Below are positions 6,963 through 16,070 of a DNA stretch of 64,000 nt, piece after piece (the first letter of the stretch is position 1; the number at the start of each line of letters is the position of its first letter). Under the pieces are notes generated by a model, which saw only the letters and a program-made list of their open reading frames with translations, was not told the DNA's origin and ran no database searches. The position numbers were made by a program, and so were the translations under genes. Source of the stretch: Planctomycetota bacterium (lineage in GTDB: Bacteria > Planctomycetota > Phycisphaerae > Phycisphaerales > SM1A02); contig JADFIR010000014.1 in NCBI GenBank assembly GCA_022566535.1, positions 1-64,000 of the forward strand, given 5' to 3'.

Positions 6963-8273
6963 ATGGCGTTGACTGACACCGAACGTCGCCTTTGTGATCT
7001 GGTCAAGGCGCGGTCGGACCTGCTGCTGAAACAGTTGGCCGAGCATGTGGCGATCCCGACCGGCAGGAACAACACGACGGGGTTGAATCGCTATCGAGAT
7101 ATCCTCACCGGCCGGTTGTCAGCGCTGGGAGCGGTCATCAAGCTCATGCCTGGGGAACCGCGACCCAAGTGGCTCGAGACACCCGGCGAATCGAGCGCGG
7201 GTCCATCGGTCCCGCCGACGTTGGTGGCCAAGCATCTGGTCGATGCCTCAACCCCGAGAATCCTGATCGTCGGGCACCTCGATACTGTGCATGATCCCGA
7301 GGATTCCTTCTGCGAGCTGACGGTGTCGTCCGACGGGAAGATCGCCACGGGCCCGGGCGCGGTGGATATGAAGGGTGGCGTGTTGATTGCCGTCACCGCG
7401 CTGGAGATGCTGGCCGAGGCGGGCGTCGAGCTGAATTGGACGATGCTGCTGAACAGCGACGAGGAGACGGGGTCATTCCACAGCGAAGCGGTGCTACGCG
7501 AAGCCGCTAGTGGCCATGATTTGGGCATCGTGCTGGAACCGGCGCTGGCAGACGGGGCGCTGGTTATTGAGCGAGTGGGCTCCGGGCAGTTCATGGTCGA
7601 GGTGTTTGGGCGCTCGGCCCACGCGGGGCGCGATTTCACAAAAGGCGTGAGCGCCGTCAACAAGCTTGCTGAGATTATCATTGTCTTGGCGCAGATGGCG
7701 AGGCCCCCAAGCGGCGTCGTGGTCAACGTGGGCCCGTTGCAGGGTGGTCCGGTTACGAACACTGTGCCCGACTACGCTGCGGCCTGGGGCAACGTGCGCT
7801 ATGCCGATGCCGATACGGGCACGCGGCTCGCCGCGGCGATCGATGCGCTGGCTACGGCCGATGATGCGATGCCTCGGGTGGTCGTGCACCGCCGGTGGAA
7901 CCGCCCGCCGAAGCCGACCACCGAAGCGGTGCGCGGCTTTGCCGAGGCGGCGCGGGCCGTTGCGGAGGATCTTGGGCCGGCCCACCGTGGGCTGCCGTTT
8001 GCCTCCGCCGGAGGTGTGTGCGACGGCAACAACTTGCAGGATGCAGGCTTGGCGACGATCGACAGCCTCGGTGTTCGCGGGGGCAACCTGCATCGAAACG
8101 ATGAGTATGTCGAAGTGGCCAGCCTGGTCGAGCGATGTCAACTGCTGGCGGCGCTATTGGCGCGACTGGCCCAGGGACGCGTGCATATTCGTTGCGAACG
8201 TGACCCTGTGACTGCGGTTGCCGTGCCGGGCGTCGATAATCACGATGGACCCCCGCATAGCGAGGGTGTGTAG
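6963..8273 (+). CDS. M20-family zinc hydrolase (CPG2/ArgE-like), candidate succinyl-amino-acid desuccinylase
   Basis: The 436-residue protein is an M20 metallohydrolase. It has GHLDTVHD (His105, Asp107), GAVDMKGG (bridging Asp135), NSDEETGS (catalytic Glu167 and ligand Glu168) and a late histidine in GGNLHRNDEYVE. The lid dimerisation domain begins around ERVGSGQFMVEVFGRSAHAG. Such enzymes remove an acyl or glutamyl group from an amino acid. It is the first gene of a run with an aminotransferase, astA and astD, so I infer it may deacylate N-succinylglutamate in place of AstE. That role is not shown by sequence alone. ATG 6963 is preferred to GTG 6957. Confidence 0.85.
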   Translation: MALTDTERRLCDLVKARSDLLLKQLAEHVAIPTGRNNTTGLNRYRDILTGRLSALGAVIKLMPGEPRPKWLETPGESSAGPSVPPTLVAKHLVDASTPRILIVGHLDTVHDPEDSFCELTVSSDGKIATGPGAVDMKGGVLIAVTALEMLAEAGVELNWTMLLNSDEETGSFHSEAVLREAASGHDLGIVLEPALADGALVIERVGSGQFMVEVFGRSAHAGRDFTKGVSAVNKLAEIIIVLAQMARPPSGVVVNVGPLQGGPVTNTVPDYAAAWGNVRYADADTGTRLAAAIDALATADDAMPRVVVHRRWNRPPKPTTEAVRGFAEAARAVAEDLGPAHRGLPFASAGGVCDGNNLQDAGLATIDSLGVRGGNLHRNDEYVEVASLVERCQLLAALLARLAQGRVHIRCERDPVTAVAVPGVDNHDGPPHSEGV

Positions 8274-8303
8274 GATGAGTGATCGGCATCGCGCGGTGCG
8301 CCT

Positions 8304-9764
8304 ATGGACAGAGACCCGCACATGACCTCGGGCACATCTGAAATTTCATCCTTGAGCGCCTTTGCGGACTGCCCGCCCGTCGCGGAGGCGGTGGACACGA
8401 TTGTGCGCGAGCTGGTCGAAGCCCGGTCGTTGATCACGGGTGTGCGGCGGCCGGCGCCTGAGTTGGCCGCGTCATACGAGGCGCATCTCGCCCGGCAAAC
8501 GCAGATCAAGGGCAGGCCGCCTGTGTATCCGTATGTCGGTTGCGGCCTCGGCCACGGCCCGCTTGTGCAACTGGCTGACGGGTCGGTGAAGTGGGACATG
8601 ATCAGCGGCATCGGCGTACACGCGTTCGGCCACAGCGACCCGGACCTCGTCGCGACCGCCCTGCGGGCCGCGCTGAGCGACACCGTTATGCAGGGCAACC
8701 TGCAATTCAACACCGAGGCGATTGAGTTCGCTGAACTCCTGCTGGCCGAAGCGGCCCGAACATCGCGGCTGGAGCACTGCTTTGTCATCAACTCAGGCGC
8801 GTTGGCCAATGAATCGGCGTTGAAGCTGTGCTATCAGCACAATGCCCCGGCAGATCGGGTGTTGGCGTTCGCGCACGGGTTCGCTGGTCGAACCACGACA
8901 TTGGCGCAGATCACCGATTCGAGCGCGGGTCGGGTGGGCATCCCGCTCACCGTCCCCGTGGATTACGTACCGTTCTATGACCCCGAACACGGCGATGATT
9001 CGATCAAGGAGACTCTCAACGGCCTCCAGCAGGTGATCGACCGTTACCCAGGCCGGCACGCCTGCTTCGTGATGGAGCTGGTGCAGGGTGAAGGGGGCTT
9101 CAACGTAGCGCCGCGCGAGTTCTTCGTCCCGCTGATGGAACTGTGCCGCGACAATGGCATCGCGGTGTGGGTGGACGAGATCCAGACGTTCGGCCGAACG
9201 TGCGAGATGTTCTACTTCGAGCAGCTCGGCGTGGGCGACTACGTTGATGTCGTGACGGTGGGGAAGTTGAGCCAGGCGTGCGCGTGTCTATACACTGCCC
9301 AATACAACCCCAAGCCGGGTCTGCTCAGCGCGACGTTCGTGGGGTCCACGGTTGCGCTGCATGTGGGGCGGCGCATTCTCGCGCGGCTGCGCGAGGGCGG
9401 GTACTACGGCCCCGACGGCCGGATCGCCCGGCTTCAGACGGCTTTCCGCAAGCACATGCAGGCGCTGATCGAACAGCATCCGGACTGGTTCGGGCCGGTG
9501 CCGCAGGCCGACGGCCGATCAACGCAACGCGTCTACGATGGAGTAGGGGGGATGATGCGGCTTACGCCGTTTGGAGGTGATCGGTCGAAGATCACTAAGG
9601 CGCTGCATGTGATGTTCGATGAAGGGGTCATCGCCTTTTATTGCGGTCACGAGCCATACCATATTCGTTTCCTGCCGCCGGTCGGCGTCATGCAGCCGCA
9701 GCAGTTCGACGAGGTGTTTGAGATCATGGAGGCTGCGTTGGCGAGAGCGGCGCAGAGTGACTGA
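8304..9764 (+). CDS. Class III PLP-dependent aminotransferase (AstC-like role)
   Basis: This 486-residue fold-type I aminotransferase has the class III landmarks: INSGALANESALKL near residue 160, HGFAGRTT, the acidic pocket FVMELVQGEGGFNVAPREFF, the cofactor aspartate in VWVDEIQTFGRT and the presumed Schiff-base lysine in TVGKLSQA. The lysine motif departs from the usual SKG context, which suggests a divergent subfamily. Placed 30 bases after the M20 gene and before astA, it most likely converts N-succinylornithine (or ornithine or lysine) to the semialdehyde. ATG 8322 is an alternative start. Confidence 0.85.
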   Translation: MDRDPHMTSGTSEISSLSAFADCPPVAEAVDTIVRELVEARSLITGVRRPAPELAASYEAHLARQTQIKGRPPVYPYVGCGLGHGPLVQLADGSVKWDMISGIGVHAFGHSDPDLVATALRAALSDTVMQGNLQFNTEAIEFAELLLAEAARTSRLEHCFVINSGALANESALKLCYQHNAPADRVLAFAHGFAGRTTTLAQITDSSAGRVGIPLTVPVDYVPFYDPEHGDDSIKETLNGLQQVIDRYPGRHACFVMELVQGEGGFNVAPREFFVPLMELCRDNGIAVWVDEIQTFGRTCEMFYFEQLGVGDYVDVVTVGKLSQACACLYTAQYNPKPGLLSATFVGSTVALHVGRRILARLREGGYYGPDGRIARLQTAFRKHMQALIEQHPDWFGPVPQADGRSTQRVYDGVGGMMRLTPFGGDRSKITKALHVMFDEGVIAFYCGHEPYHIRFLPPVGVMQPQQFDEVFEIMEAALARAAQSD

Positions 9765-9798
9765 GCCGGCCCCTGTCCTCCGATCCCTCTGCTTCTTC

Positions 9799-9833
9799 CC
9801 TAAATCCTAATGCCTGACCCCTAATCCCTTTCT
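9799..9833. repeat. Degenerate heptamer array (CCTAATC type), five units
   Basis: CCTAAAT, CCTAATG, CCTGACC, CCTAATC and CCTTTCT run in exact 7-base register, ending four bases before the astA start. Their place in the leader could matter for astA expression, but no mechanism is visible. Confidence 0.7.
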
Positions 9834-9837
9834 TCAC

Positions 9838-10941
9838 ATGTTTCTCATCCGCCAGGCCACCGTTGACGATGCCCCCACGCTGCTGAAGCTGGCGAAGATG
9901 GTGCATTTCATCAATCTGCCGGCGGACCCGGAGATCATTCGCACCAGGATCGTGCGGTCACGCAAGAGCTTCGCCGGCCAGGCCCCCAGCCCGCGCGAGC
10001 GGCAGTTCATGTTTGTGATCGAAGAGACCGGAACAGGCAATGTGATCGGCACATCGTCGATCGTTTCGTGCATCAGCTGGCCCGGCCGGCCTCATACGTA
10101 CTTGCAACTTCGCAAGCGTGAGCTCTACAGCACAGACCTGCAGACCGGGCAAGTGCATCTGACCTTGAAGCTCGGGAACGACGAATCCGGGCCGAGCGAG
10201 ATCGGCGGCCTCGTGCTCGGGCCGTCGTATCGCGGGCACCAGGAGAAGCTCGGCATGCTTCTGAGTCTCATTCGCTTCCACCTCATCGGGCTGCACCGCG
10301 AGTGGTTCTCCGACCGCATCATTGCGGAGATGATGGGCCCGTTGACGCCTGACAGCCGCAACTTGTTCTGGGAGGCGTTTGGCCGGAGATTCATCAATCT
10401 GACCTTCGCGGAGGCGGATCTGTTCTGTCAGCGCTCCAAGGAGTTCATCACTTCCCTGCTCCCCAAGCAGGAGATCTATGTCTCGCTGCTGCCGCCCGAT
10501 GCTCGCAATACGATCGGGAAGGTCGGCCCGGAGACGGAACCGGCCAAGAGGCTTCTCGAAGGGATCGGCTTTCACTATCGCGGCCATGTCGATCCGTTTG
10601 ATGGCGGCCCATACCTTGAAGCGCAGATCGGCGAGATCGATCTGGTCAAATCGACCAGAGAGTGCCGGCTCGGAGAGCCCGTGGATGACGGGCCGAACGC
10701 CGGCTTTGTGAGCGTGAATCGGGAGGCGGGCTTCCGGGCGGTCAGAACGCTGTATGCAGAATCTGCGGGGACGGTGTCGATCCCGCCGGAGGCAGCAGAG
10801 CTCTTGGGAGCCCATGCGGGTGATGTCATCGGCCTGACGCCGATGCCGGCGCCGGTCGCGGCGCCGCTGAGCCGGTCCAAGGCCGATGCGCCCGCTCAAC
10901 GACGCGCGACCTCCGCCGCCGGGCCCGAGGCCGTCCCGTGA
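9838..10941 (+). CDS. astA: Arginine N-succinyltransferase family protein
   Basis: AstA moves succinyl from succinyl-CoA to the alpha-amino group of arginine (or ornithine), the entry step of the AST pathway. The 367-residue product has the family start MFLIRQATVDDAPTLLKLAK, the block GTSSIVSCISWPGRPHTYLQL and GGLVLGPSYRG of the GNAT-like fold, and the later FWEAFGRRFINLTFAEADLF segment. The last 40 residues are a low-complexity Ala/Pro tail not needed by the family. Its TGA overlaps the GTG start of astD by four bases, so the two are translationally coupled. Confidence 0.9.
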   Translation: MFLIRQATVDDAPTLLKLAKMVHFINLPADPEIIRTRIVRSRKSFAGQAPSPRERQFMFVIEETGTGNVIGTSSIVSCISWPGRPHTYLQLRKRELYSTDLQTGQVHLTLKLGNDESGPSEIGGLVLGPSYRGHQEKLGMLLSLIRFHLIGLHREWFSDRIIAEMMGPLTPDSRNLFWEAFGRRFINLTFAEADLFCQRSKEFITSLLPKQEIYVSLLPPDARNTIGKVGPETEPAKRLLEGIGFHYRGHVDPFDGGPYLEAQIGEIDLVKSTRECRLGEPVDDGPNAGFVSVNREAGFRAVRTLYAESAGTVSIPPEAAELLGAHAGDVIGLTPMPAPVAAPLSRSKADAPAQRRATSAAGPEAVP

Positions 10942-12437
10942 TCGACCTCCTGAAGCACCCGCCAAGCAGCTACATCAACGGCCGATTTGAGCCGATCCCA
11001 GGCGATGATCTCGTGTCGACCGATCCCACCGAGCCGGATCGGATCATCTGGCAGGGCTCACCGTCCGTGGATCATGTGGACCAAGCGATCCAGGCCGCGC
11101 GCCGTGCGCTGGACGAGTGGTCCGCGCGCCCTATGAATGACCGGGCGGACCTGTTGCGGCGCTGGCAGGAAATCGTCGCCTTGCACGCCGAGCGCATCGC
11201 CGAAGTCATCACCGACGAGATGGGCAAGACCCTGGCTGAGGCTCGCCTGGAGGCGAAGGGGCTGGCCGACAAGGTCCGGATCACGCTGGACGAGATCAGC
11301 CTCAGCCGGGTTCGGGAGTACGAGGTGAGCGTGTCGGCGTCTCGTGCGGGTCATTGCCGCTTCAAGCCGCATGGGGTCATGGCTGTCCTTGGCCCGTTCA
11401 ACTTTCCCGCCCACCTTCCCAACGGTCATTTCGTGCCGGCGCTGCTGCTGGGCAACACGGTCGTCTTCAAGCCGTCCAAGCAGACCCCGGCCGTGGGGCA
11501 ACTGCTTGCGGAGCTCATGGACGAAGCGGGCGTCCCGCCGGGCGTGTTCAACATGATCCACGGCGGTCGGGGCGTCGCGCCGCGGTTGGTGAATCACGAT
11601 TCGATCGACGGCATTCTGTTTACCGGCTCCTGGGCGGTTGGACGCAGCATTCTCCAGGCCAACCTCGATCGGCCGGGGCGCATCATGGCCCTGGAGATGG
11701 GCGGAAACAACCCGGCGGTGGTCCTGGCGGACGCTCATCTCAAGCAAGCGGTCCTCGAATGCGCCCGGGCCGCCTTTGCAACCACCGGGCAGCGCTGCAC
11801 CTGCACCCGGCGAGTGATCGTCGAGCAGGACATTGCCCAGCGGTTCATTCCTGCGTTGTGCAAAGTGACATCGACGTTGCTCATCGGCCCGCCCCGATCC
11901 ACCGATCCGATCTTCATGGGCCCGGTGGTGAGCGAGCAAGCGGTCCAAGATGTGCGCCGGTTCCAGGACGACTTGGTGCAAGCCGGCGGGCGGGTGCTGG
12001 TCGAGGCCACGGCGATGGATCGGCCGGGGCACTTCGTCACGCCCGGCGTGGTGGAGGTTGACGGCTTCAGTGTCCAGACCGACTGCGAGGTGTTCGGGCC
12101 AATCCTGCAGGTCACCGTAGTGAGCGATCTGGATAAGGCGATCGAGCAGGCCAACGCCACAAAATATGGTCTGGCGGCGTCGATCTTCACGAATGATGAT
12201 GCGGCCTACGAGACGTTCTTCCGCCGGGTACGGGCCGGGTGCATCAACCGCAATACGGGCACGGCTGGGGCGTCAAGTAAACTCCCCTTCGGCGGCCTTG
12301 GCCACAGCGGCAACCACCGACCCGCCGCCGCATTCAGCGTGGATTACTGTGCCTATCCAGTGGCCAACATGGTTGAGCAATCATCCGATGCTGCTGTTCC
12401 CAGCGGAATGCTCTGGGACGATTCCTGGACGAGATAA
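10938..12437 (+). CDS. astD: Succinylglutamate-semialdehyde dehydrogenase
   Basis: This 499-residue NAD(P)-dependent aldehyde dehydrogenase oxidises N-succinylglutamate semialdehyde. The catalytic cysteine is in TTGQRCTCTRR (Cys287) and the general base glutamate in ALEMGGNNPAVV. The oxyanion asparagine lies in GPFNFPAHLPNGH, a form typical of AstD (AstD and close relatives carry NFPAHLPNGH). The gene begins with GTG inside the astA stop. Five bases after its stop codon a glycosyltransferase with much lower GC begins, so the operon boundary is abrupt. Confidence 0.93.
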   Translation: MIDLLKHPPSSYINGRFEPIPGDDLVSTDPTEPDRIIWQGSPSVDHVDQAIQAARRALDEWSARPMNDRADLLRRWQEIVALHAERIAEVITDEMGKTLAEARLEAKGLADKVRITLDEISLSRVREYEVSVSASRAGHCRFKPHGVMAVLGPFNFPAHLPNGHFVPALLLGNTVVFKPSKQTPAVGQLLAELMDEAGVPPGVFNMIHGGRGVAPRLVNHDSIDGILFTGSWAVGRSILQANLDRPGRIMALEMGGNNPAVVLADAHLKQAVLECARAAFATTGQRCTCTRRVIVEQDIAQRFIPALCKVTSTLLIGPPRSTDPIFMGPVVSEQAVQDVRRFQDDLVQAGGRVLVEATAMDRPGHFVTPGVVEVDGFSVQTDCEVFGPILQVTVVSDLDKAIEQANATKYGLAASIFTNDDAAYETFFRRVRAGCINRNTGTAGASSKLPFGGLGHSGNHRPAAAFSVDYCAYPVANMVEQSSDAAVPSGMLWDDSWTR

Positions 12438-12442
12438 TTCAA

Positions 12443-13162
12443 ATGATCTCCTTCATTATCCCTGCATACAACGAAGAAGCCCTAATTGAAGAAACCGTCG
12501 CGCAGTTAAGAGAAGGTGCGGATCAACTGAAACTCGATTACGAGATCATCGTTGTTGATGATGATTCAAGTGATAGGACAGCCCAATTAGCAAACGCATC
12601 TGGTGCTAAGGTTGTACAGGTAAAAGACAGACATATTGCAGCGACGCGCAATGCAGGCGCTAAAGCAGCAAGGGGTGATATTTTCATCTTTGTAGATGCG
12701 GACACGTTAGCGCCAGTTGATACAATTCGCGCAGCACTAAGCGCTCTGGATAAAGGCGCAGTCGGCGGCGGCGCTACCATAAAGTTTCGCGGTCAAATTT
12801 CAACTTCTGCTCGCATGGCAATTACCATTGGGCAGATTCCGATGCGATTCGCAAAGCTGGTGGGTGGATGCTTCATGTTCATGACGCGAGATGCATATGA
12901 AGAAGCTGGCGGGTACGATGAGAGGGTATATGCTTCGGAGGAAATTTGGCTCGCCATGAAACTCAGGAAGCAAGGACGTTTCGTAGTCTTGCGCGAAAAA
13001 GTACTATCATCAGGACGCAAAATTCGACGATACGGCATGCTTGAATTGACATTAATACTAATAAGAATGGCTGTGCGTGGTCCTAGCGCTCTGACTAAGC
13101 GAGAAGGCCTAGAAGTGTGGTACAACGCAGAGCGCGAAGAAGAAGGGGCGGATGATTCATAG
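12443..13162 (+). CDS. Family 2 glycosyltransferase, low GC
   Basis: The 239-residue protein is a GT2 (GT-A fold) enzyme: FIIPAYNEE at the N-terminus, DYEIIVVDDDSSDRT, then the metal site IFVDADT near residue 93 and a GGCFMFMTRDAYEEAGGYDE acceptor block. A hydrophobic patch (LTLILIRMAVRG) near the C-terminus may attach it to the membrane. Sampled lines are about 43-53 percent G+C, against about 70 percent in astD just upstream. It starts five bases after the astD stop, so it could be co-transcribed, but nothing links it to arginine. Recent horizontal gain is the likely explanation. Confidence 0.88.
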   Translation: MISFIIPAYNEEALIEETVAQLREGADQLKLDYEIIVVDDDSSDRTAQLANASGAKVVQVKDRHIAATRNAGAKAARGDIFIFVDADTLAPVDTIRAALSALDKGAVGGGATIKFRGQISTSARMAITIGQIPMRFAKLVGGCFMFMTRDAYEEAGGYDERVYASEEIWLAMKLRKQGRFVVLREKVLSSGRKIRRYGMLELTLILIRMAVRGPSALTKREGLEVWYNAEREEEGADDS

Positions 13163-13386
13163 CCTTAACTTGCGTTTTTGGCCAAAGGGCCGACGATGCC
13201 ACGATGGCAGCAAAGAACGGACCGCGAACGATGCTGCGATTCCTGCTGGTATGCACTGGGACGACCGCTGGCTGTAGTGCCCCAAACGCTGCGCCCGGCT
13301 GCACTTGAGCATTTGTGGGAACAGATTCAGCTGGCTGGCCATATGTACGGTGGAGCAGCCCATCATCGAATCAAGGAGTGGTCGCT

Positions 13387-14898
13387 ATGAAGCGCCGTCG
13401 CATTGGTTCCTCGTGTGTCGTCTTCGGCGTCGGTTGCCTGTGTGTGGTCGTGCCTGCCCCAGGGTATGCCGAGGCAGTGACCGGACAGGGCCCGAGGTGG
13501 AAACTTGCCGAGCCGGATGCCGCCCAGCAGTCGGAGGCGGAAGCATTGGTTCGGGATCTCTTCAAGTCGGAGTTTGCTGGAACAGAGCCGGGCGAGATGC
13601 GAGCATTGGCCGGCAACCTGCTTCGGCTCGGCACCAACACCAATGACGATCCAGTTGGGCGATATGTGCTCTTTCGGCAATCGCGTGACTTGGCGGCGCA
13701 GGCTGGGGACGCTGCTCTGACCCTGCGCGCGGTCGACGCGATGGCGATGTGGTACGCCATCGAGGCAGTGGAGATGAAAGTGGCGGCCCTCGACACGGCA
13801 GCGCGGGCGACACGTACGCCGCAGGCCCAGAAGCTGTTAGCGGAAGGGGCTCTAGCTACCATTGACGAGGCTATCGACGCCAACAACTACGAAGCAGCCG
13901 ACGAATTGTTGGCTCTGGCCCGTTCCGCCGCGAATGATGCCGAGAGTGGCCTGCTCATTGAACAGTGCGAATCTCGTCAGCAAGAAGTGTACGACTTTCG
14001 TGAGCAGTTCCAACTGGTCAAGGCGGCAGCCATTACCTTGATCGAAAATCCCGACGACCCCAAGTCCAACCTGATTGTGGGGAAGTTCCTGTGCTTCGTG
14101 AAGGGCAATTGGGATAGGGGCTTACCGATGCTGGCCAAGGGAGGCGAGCCGGCGCTTCGAGCACTCGCTGAAAGGGACCTGGCAGCGCCCAGCGGGCCGG
14201 GCCTTCAGGTTGCAATCGGCGATGGGTGGTGGGAACTGAGCCAGAAGGAAAGGGGAACGGTGCGGCGGCACCTCGTGGCCCGAGCGGAGCGCTGGTATGA
14301 GCTGGCCTTGCCCAAGTTGGGCGGGCTGACCCGAGCCAGGATCGCACGGAGGATGACCAAGAAAGCGCTGCTGGCGTTTGATGGCGACCATCCGCCGCCC
14401 GCTGAGTGGATAGAACAGCAGTTCAACTTCTGGGCCAATTATGGCCGGCAGGGTCCGGCCCATTGGGCCAACTTCACCGCAAACGGCGAGACGGCGTTCC
14501 TGGCCGCGAACCGTGGCGGATATGTTGGCACAACGCATGCCTATCCCGACGAGGTCAACGATCGGTATCAAATCGACACGGTCATCGCAAGCGATATGCT
14601 GCCCGGCACTGCTCTGGAGTTCGGCGGCCAGCGCATGCACTTTTCCCGCGATGGGATCCATCTGGCCAACGGCTGGCGACCGTCAGTAGCTCATACGCTC
14701 GAGTCGAACAAACCCCACCATTACCGCATTGACGTGGCGCCGGCGCGGATCACCTTCCACGTGGACGGTGAATTCGTAGGCACCTACCAGACCGAGAGTG
14801 TGCTCCGTGCGCCCATTATCCTCCGCGGTTGGGAGGGACATCTTCGATGCTATCGCCTGGTCGTGTGGGCGATGAATCGCCCTCAGTCGCCCGGGTAG
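13387..14898 (+). CDS. Secreted protein with TPR-like region and C-terminal lectin/glucanase-like domain
   Basis: The 503-residue product begins with a signal peptide (KRRR, then CVVFGVGCLCVVVPAPGYAEA). Residues about 60-330 are a helical, alanine-rich repeat region including NWDRGLPMLAKGGEPALRAL, a motif I associate with planctomycete secreted proteins. The C-terminal 150 residues (FEFGGQRMHFSRDG... HHYRIDVAPARITFHVDGEFVG) resemble a concanavalin-like beta-sandwich that binds sugar. The function is unknown. ATG 13387 has GGAGTG upstream and puts the signal peptide at the start; the frame extends to 13315. Confidence 0.7.
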   Translation: MKRRRIGSSCVVFGVGCLCVVVPAPGYAEAVTGQGPRWKLAEPDAAQQSEAEALVRDLFKSEFAGTEPGEMRALAGNLLRLGTNTNDDPVGRYVLFRQSRDLAAQAGDAALTLRAVDAMAMWYAIEAVEMKVAALDTAARATRTPQAQKLLAEGALATIDEAIDANNYEAADELLALARSAANDAESGLLIEQCESRQQEVYDFREQFQLVKAAAITLIENPDDPKSNLIVGKFLCFVKGNWDRGLPMLAKGGEPALRALAERDLAAPSGPGLQVAIGDGWWELSQKERGTVRRHLVARAERWYELALPKLGGLTRARIARRMTKKALLAFDGDHPPPAEWIEQQFNFWANYGRQGPAHWANFTANGETAFLAANRGGYVGTTHAYPDEVNDRYQIDTVIASDMLPGTALEFGGQRMHFSRDGIHLANGWRPSVAHTLESNKPHHYRIDVAPARITFHVDGEFVGTYQTESVLRAPIILRGWEGHLRCYRLVVWAMNRPQSPG

Positions 14899-14988
14899 GC
14901 TTGGTGTCCGGCGAGGAGTTCGGTGTGCGGGTGATTGGCCTGGTGGCGGGGAACTTGCGTTTTGGCGCCGAGAATCGACGATGCGAGC

Positions 14989-15990
14989 ATGGCTGAGAAG
15001 AAAGAGCCTCGAACGACGCTGCCCGATGCCCGTGAGCGTCCCCGCTTCGCCGGGGTGGCCACGTTCTGCCGGTTCCCGCTGATTGAATCGGTACCGTCGG
15101 AACACCAGCCGGTGGACTGGGCGATCTATGGCGTGCCGTTCGACGGCGGCGTGACCTACCGGCCGGGTGCCCGCTTCGGCCCGCGGGCGATCCGCGACGC
15201 CTCGCAATACATCAAGCCCGTTCACCTCGAGCTGGGTGTCAACATCGCTGAGATATTCTCTCTTGCCGATGCGGGCGATGCCCCGATCAAGCCCTATTCC
15301 TGTAAGGACACAATCGACGCCGCTTGCGGCTTCGCGCTTGCGCTTGGTGATCCGGCGATAACAAAGCTGCTGGCGGTCGGCGGCGATCACTCGATCGCGT
15401 ATGCCAACATCAAGGCGACGTGGCAGCGGCGCGGCCGGCCCAAGCGCGGTCTGGCCATGCTGCATCTGGACGCTCATCTGGATACCGTCGAGTCCGTCTG
15501 GGGCGAGAAGTGGGGCCACGCCTCACCGTTGATCCGAGCCGTTGAAGACGGCCTGATTGATCCGGCACGCATGCTCAGCGCCGGCATCCGCGGGCCGCTA
15601 AATGCCATGGCCGATCTTGACTTCGCCAGGGATCATGGCGTTGAGGTGCTGACCTATGACCAGTGGCGCAGCGGGGAGGGGACCGCACGACTCGTCGAGT
15701 TCAAGAAACGCCTTGGCGACGACGAGGTCTACCTGTCCTTCGACATCGACTGTGTTGATCCGGCCTACGCGCCGGGAACCGGGACGCCAAGTTGCGGCGG
15801 GTTCACTTCCGCAGACGTCTTCGCGTTGTTGCGGCGCTTCGCCGGCGTAAACCTTGCCGGAGCTGACGTCGTGGAAGTCCTTCCCGATCGTGATCCGAGC
15901 GGGGTCACGGCCCTGTTGGCCAGCCACATCATCTTCGAAATCCTCAGCCTTGCGGCTGTGCGGCGGGCTTGCGGTTCCCGGATGGGGTAA
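14989..15990 (+). CDS. Ureohydrolase (agmatinase/arginase superfamily)
   Basis: This 333-residue enzyme carries every binuclear manganese ligand of the ureohydrolase fold: GGDHS (His134), LDAHLDT (Asp161, His163, Asp165) and SFDIDCVDPAYAPGTG (two aspartates near 252-256). GVPFDGGVTYRPGARFGP is the typical agmatinase-like N-terminal loop. The family splits a guanidino group to urea and an amine; substrates include agmatine, guanidinobutyrate and arginine derivatives. Its place downstream of astA/astD suggests a role on a guanidino compound of arginine breakdown, possibly succinylarginine, but this is inference. ATG 14989 gives a normal length. Confidence 0.88.
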   Translation: MAEKKEPRTTLPDARERPRFAGVATFCRFPLIESVPSEHQPVDWAIYGVPFDGGVTYRPGARFGPRAIRDASQYIKPVHLELGVNIAEIFSLADAGDAPIKPYSCKDTIDAACGFALALGDPAITKLLAVGGDHSIAYANIKATWQRRGRPKRGLAMLHLDAHLDTVESVWGEKWGHASPLIRAVEDGLIDPARMLSAGIRGPLNAMADLDFARDHGVEVLTYDQWRSGEGTARLVEFKKRLGDDEVYLSFDIDCVDPAYAPGTGTPSCGGFTSADVFALLRRFAGVNLAGADVVEVLPDRDPSGVTALLASHIIFEILSLAAVRRACGSRMG

Positions 15991-16070
15991 AACCGTGCTG
16001 ACGGCTTCCGCCATAAACACTGTGGTGTGCGGCTCGATGAATCCGCCGTCGATGGCTGGATGGACAATGC

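Noticed and set aside
11058-12032. 324-codon frame on the minus strand inside astD
   Set aside because: It lies entirely within astD, whose catalytic residues are intact, and the composition (Arg/His-rich) is that of an antisense shadow.
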